From: Candidatus Stahliibacteriota bacterium
Lineage (GTDB): Bacteria > Hydrothermota > UBA3073
Assembly (NCBI GenBank): GCA_030627085.1
Contig: DAOUSS010000106.1
Coordinates: forward strand, 1 to 5,711
Length of the DNA stretch: 5,711 nucleotides
Direction of reading: 5' to 3'
Notes under the pieces: generated by a model
Told to the model about the DNA's origin: nothing
What the model saw: only the letters and a program-made list of their open reading frames with translations
The model's database searches: none
Made by a program: the position numbers and the translations under genes
Shown: positions 4,160 through 5,711 of the stretch, one piece after another
Position numbering within the stretch: the stretch's first letter is position 1
Layout: each line of letters opens with the position of its first letter

Positions 4160-5711
4160 ATGAAGAAAGTATCCGGTTTAATACTCGTATTTGTAGCACT
4201 CTCTCTGTACGGAGGTAAAAGGGATAGGGCTATAGCAATTCTGGATAAGGGACAGCTCTCAACCACGACGAGTAATTTTGGACTCTTTTCAGAGTTTCAT
4301 TTCTATGCGCCGTCGATGCACTGGCCATCCTGGGCTCTATTTCAGCAGCAATACTGCTTTGGTCTGGGTCCATTTGCAGCAGTGGAAAATAATGTAATTG
4401 AATCTTTCCTTTCAAGGACATACTTCGATTGGGATGCACTGGATGGCTCATTTGGCGACTTGTATTCGGGCGATCTCAAGACACCTGATGGGATGCCCAT
4501 TATGGCAATAAGTGATGCTGATACTACCTGGCCAAAGGATGCCTCTGGAAACAGATTCTGGCCCGGGAGATTCAGGAGAAACCCTGATACAGGGGAGGAG
4601 ATATTTGGGGAGTTTGTATCTGAGAGGGATGCCTTCTGTATATTTAATGATAAATATAATCTCAAGGGTTCTCTTGGAATTGAGGTGAGACAGACCACAT
4701 ATTCGTTTGGCAGGGCTTATGCAGAGGATTTTATGTTTTTTGACCTTGAGGTCATAAATACTTCCGATTCCACGATACACGATATGTACTGGGGATATTA
4801 CGGAGCATTCCGTCCAGATTATGACTTCAAGGATTACATAAGCTTTTGTGAAAATGACTTCATATACTACGAGGATGGGGATGGAATTCCTCTTGAACCC
4901 TGGGAGTCGGTTGGAAAGATTGGTGTGGGTGTTCTAAAAACGCCTTATGATATGGGAATTACTGATTTCCATTATTTTGACAGAACCTATAGACCGCTTA
5001 CTGACGAGCAGATGTGGCCTGTGGTATCGTCAGATACATCCAGCCCGGATATAGAGCTGTCTTATTACTTTCATGGCGATGATGTAAGAATAGATAATAC
5101 TGAGCTCATAAAAGAACTTCCTTATGATAGCCTTAGAGCATGGAATTTCGTCGTATCTACGGGTCCGTTTGATTTCTATCCGGGTGATACGGTCTATTCT
5201 GCCATTGTGGTAGTGGCAGGTTTTGATTCATCCGACCTTTTTTCTAATCTCTCTGAAGCGAGGGTAATGGCAGGAAGAAATTATCTTGGTTCAGGACCTC
5301 CGGCATCGCCCATTGTGACTGCTGTTACTGGAGACAAAATGGTTACTCTTTACTGGGAAGCAGAGCCTTCTGAAAGCAGTATAGACCCCCGCACAGGAGA
5401 GAGGGATTTTGAGGGATACAAGGTATACAGAAGTACTGATGAGGGTATGACCTGGGGCGAACCGATAACTGATGAGTATGGAAGAACAGTGGGTTTTGTT
5501 CCACTTGCAATATTTGACTTGAAAGACGATATAAAAGGAAGAGACCCTGCATTTCCTCAATCTCTTGGAGAGGATACTGGTCTGCGGCACACATTTATAG
5601 ATATGGATGTTATAAATGGCGTTGAATACTGGTACTGTGTTACAGCATACGATCGAGGTAATCAAAATCCCGATTCTTTGGAGCAGTCTTATGAATCCCC
5701 TAAAGGCAGAC
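4160..5711 (+). CDS. Exported protein with fibronectin type III-like domain (3' truncated by window end)
   Basis: The frame is open from ATG 4160 to the end of the window, giving 517 residues and no stop codon. Residues 1-18 are a signal peptide (MKK, then GLILVFVALSLYG), so the protein is exported. Residues about 20-370 are rich in Tyr, Phe, Trp and Asp and read as beta-structure. They include a GPFDFYPGDTVYSAIVVVAG block (335-354) that I recall from large surface proteins of FCB-type bacteria. From about 380 a fibronectin III-like domain runs to about 500: PPASPIVTAV, VTLYWEAEP, FEGYKVYRS and YWYCVTAYD are its strand signatures, with a long insert around 430-475. No catalytic motif is seen. 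It lies just downstream of the receptor but has its own promoter and no Shine-Dalgarno site. It may be a cell-surface or secreted partner of the receptor, but this is inference. The remainder of the gene, and any C-terminal sorting domain, lies beyond the window. Confidence 0.85.
   Translation, partial: MKKVSGLILVFVALSLYGGKRDRAIAILDKGQLSTTTSNFGLFSEFHFYAPSMHWPSWALFQQQYCFGLGPFAAVENNVIESFLSRTYFDWDALDGSFGDLYSGDLKTPDGMPIMAISDADTTWPKDASGNRFWPGRFRRNPDTGEEIFGEFVSERDAFCIFNDKYNLKGSLGIEVRQTTYSFGRAYAEDFMFFDLEVINTSDSTIHDMYWGYYGAFRPDYDFKDYISFCENDFIYYEDGDGIPLEPWESVGKIGVGVLKTPYDMGITDFHYFDRTYRPLTDEQMWPVVSSDTSSPDIELSYYFHGDDVRIDNTELIKELPYDSLRAWNFVVSTGPFDFYPGDTVYSAIVVVAGFDSSDLFSNLSEARVMAGRNYLGSGPPASPIVTAVTGDKMVTLYWEAEPSESSIDPRTGERDFEGYKVYRSTDEGMTWGEPITDEYGRTVGFVPLAIFDLKDDIKGRDPAFPQSLGEDTGLRHTFIDMDVINGVEYWYCVTAYDRGNQNPDSLEQSYESPKGR

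Noticed and set aside
4342..4780. Overlapping minus-strand open frames of 118 and 110 codons
   Set aside because: They lie opposite the long, signal-peptide-bearing + strand gene from 4160, and their translations show no domain or compositional coherence.
5291..5665. Minus-strand open frame of 124 codons
   Set aside because: It is antisense to the fibronectin III-like domain, which has recognisable strand motifs; the minus-strand product is Cys/Ser-rich without structure I recognise.

Overview
The window (5,711 bases, moderately AT-rich) reads as a bacterial chromosome fragment. The likely source is a diderm (outer-membrane) bacterium of the FCB-like or candidate-phylum kind, such as WOR-3, Zixibacteria or Marinimicrobia. 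Three things point there. One is a TonB-dependent receptor with an N-terminal carboxypeptidase-regulatory-like domain. Another is the exported protein with a C-terminal fibronectin type III-like domain that follows it. The third is intergenic DNA made of short degenerate repeats of a kind I recall from such genomes. The phylum is inference; no rRNA or other marker gene is present.

Layout, all on the + strand: (1) 3-59, the last 18 codons of an unidentified gene ending in a CxxC zinc-ribbon-like motif. (2) 60-301, a non-coding mosaic of several short repeat families and one imperfect hairpin. (3) 302-1162, a complete ureohydrolase-fold enzyme, most likely agmatinase (speB), with all six metal ligands. 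(4) 1163-1326, a spacer with a 20-base tandem repeat that overlaps the speB stop, two inverted repeats and a near-perfect sigma-70-type promoter (TTGACA, 17 bases, TATACT). (5) 1327-3846, a complete TonB-dependent outer-membrane receptor. (6) 3847-4159, a spacer dominated by a roughly 114-base imperfect palindrome preceded by a 9-bp hairpin, then an extended -10 promoter. (7) 4160-5711, the first 517 codons of a large exported protein with a C-terminal fibronectin III-like domain; it has no stop codon before the window ends.

The receptor and the exported protein look like neighbours in one cell-envelope module, each with its own promoter. SpeB is a separate cytoplasmic polyamine-pathway gene. 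The most notable signal is that both envelope genes have a good -10 box only 6 to 10 bases before their ATG and no Shine-Dalgarno sequence. They are therefore predicted to make leaderless or nearly leaderless mRNAs, whereas speB has a Shine-Dalgarno-like site. The position of the promoter also means that the long TTG-initiated reading of the receptor (from 1240) is wrong. I found no clear new defence, mobile or RNA system. The repeats and the large palindrome are the least explained parts.
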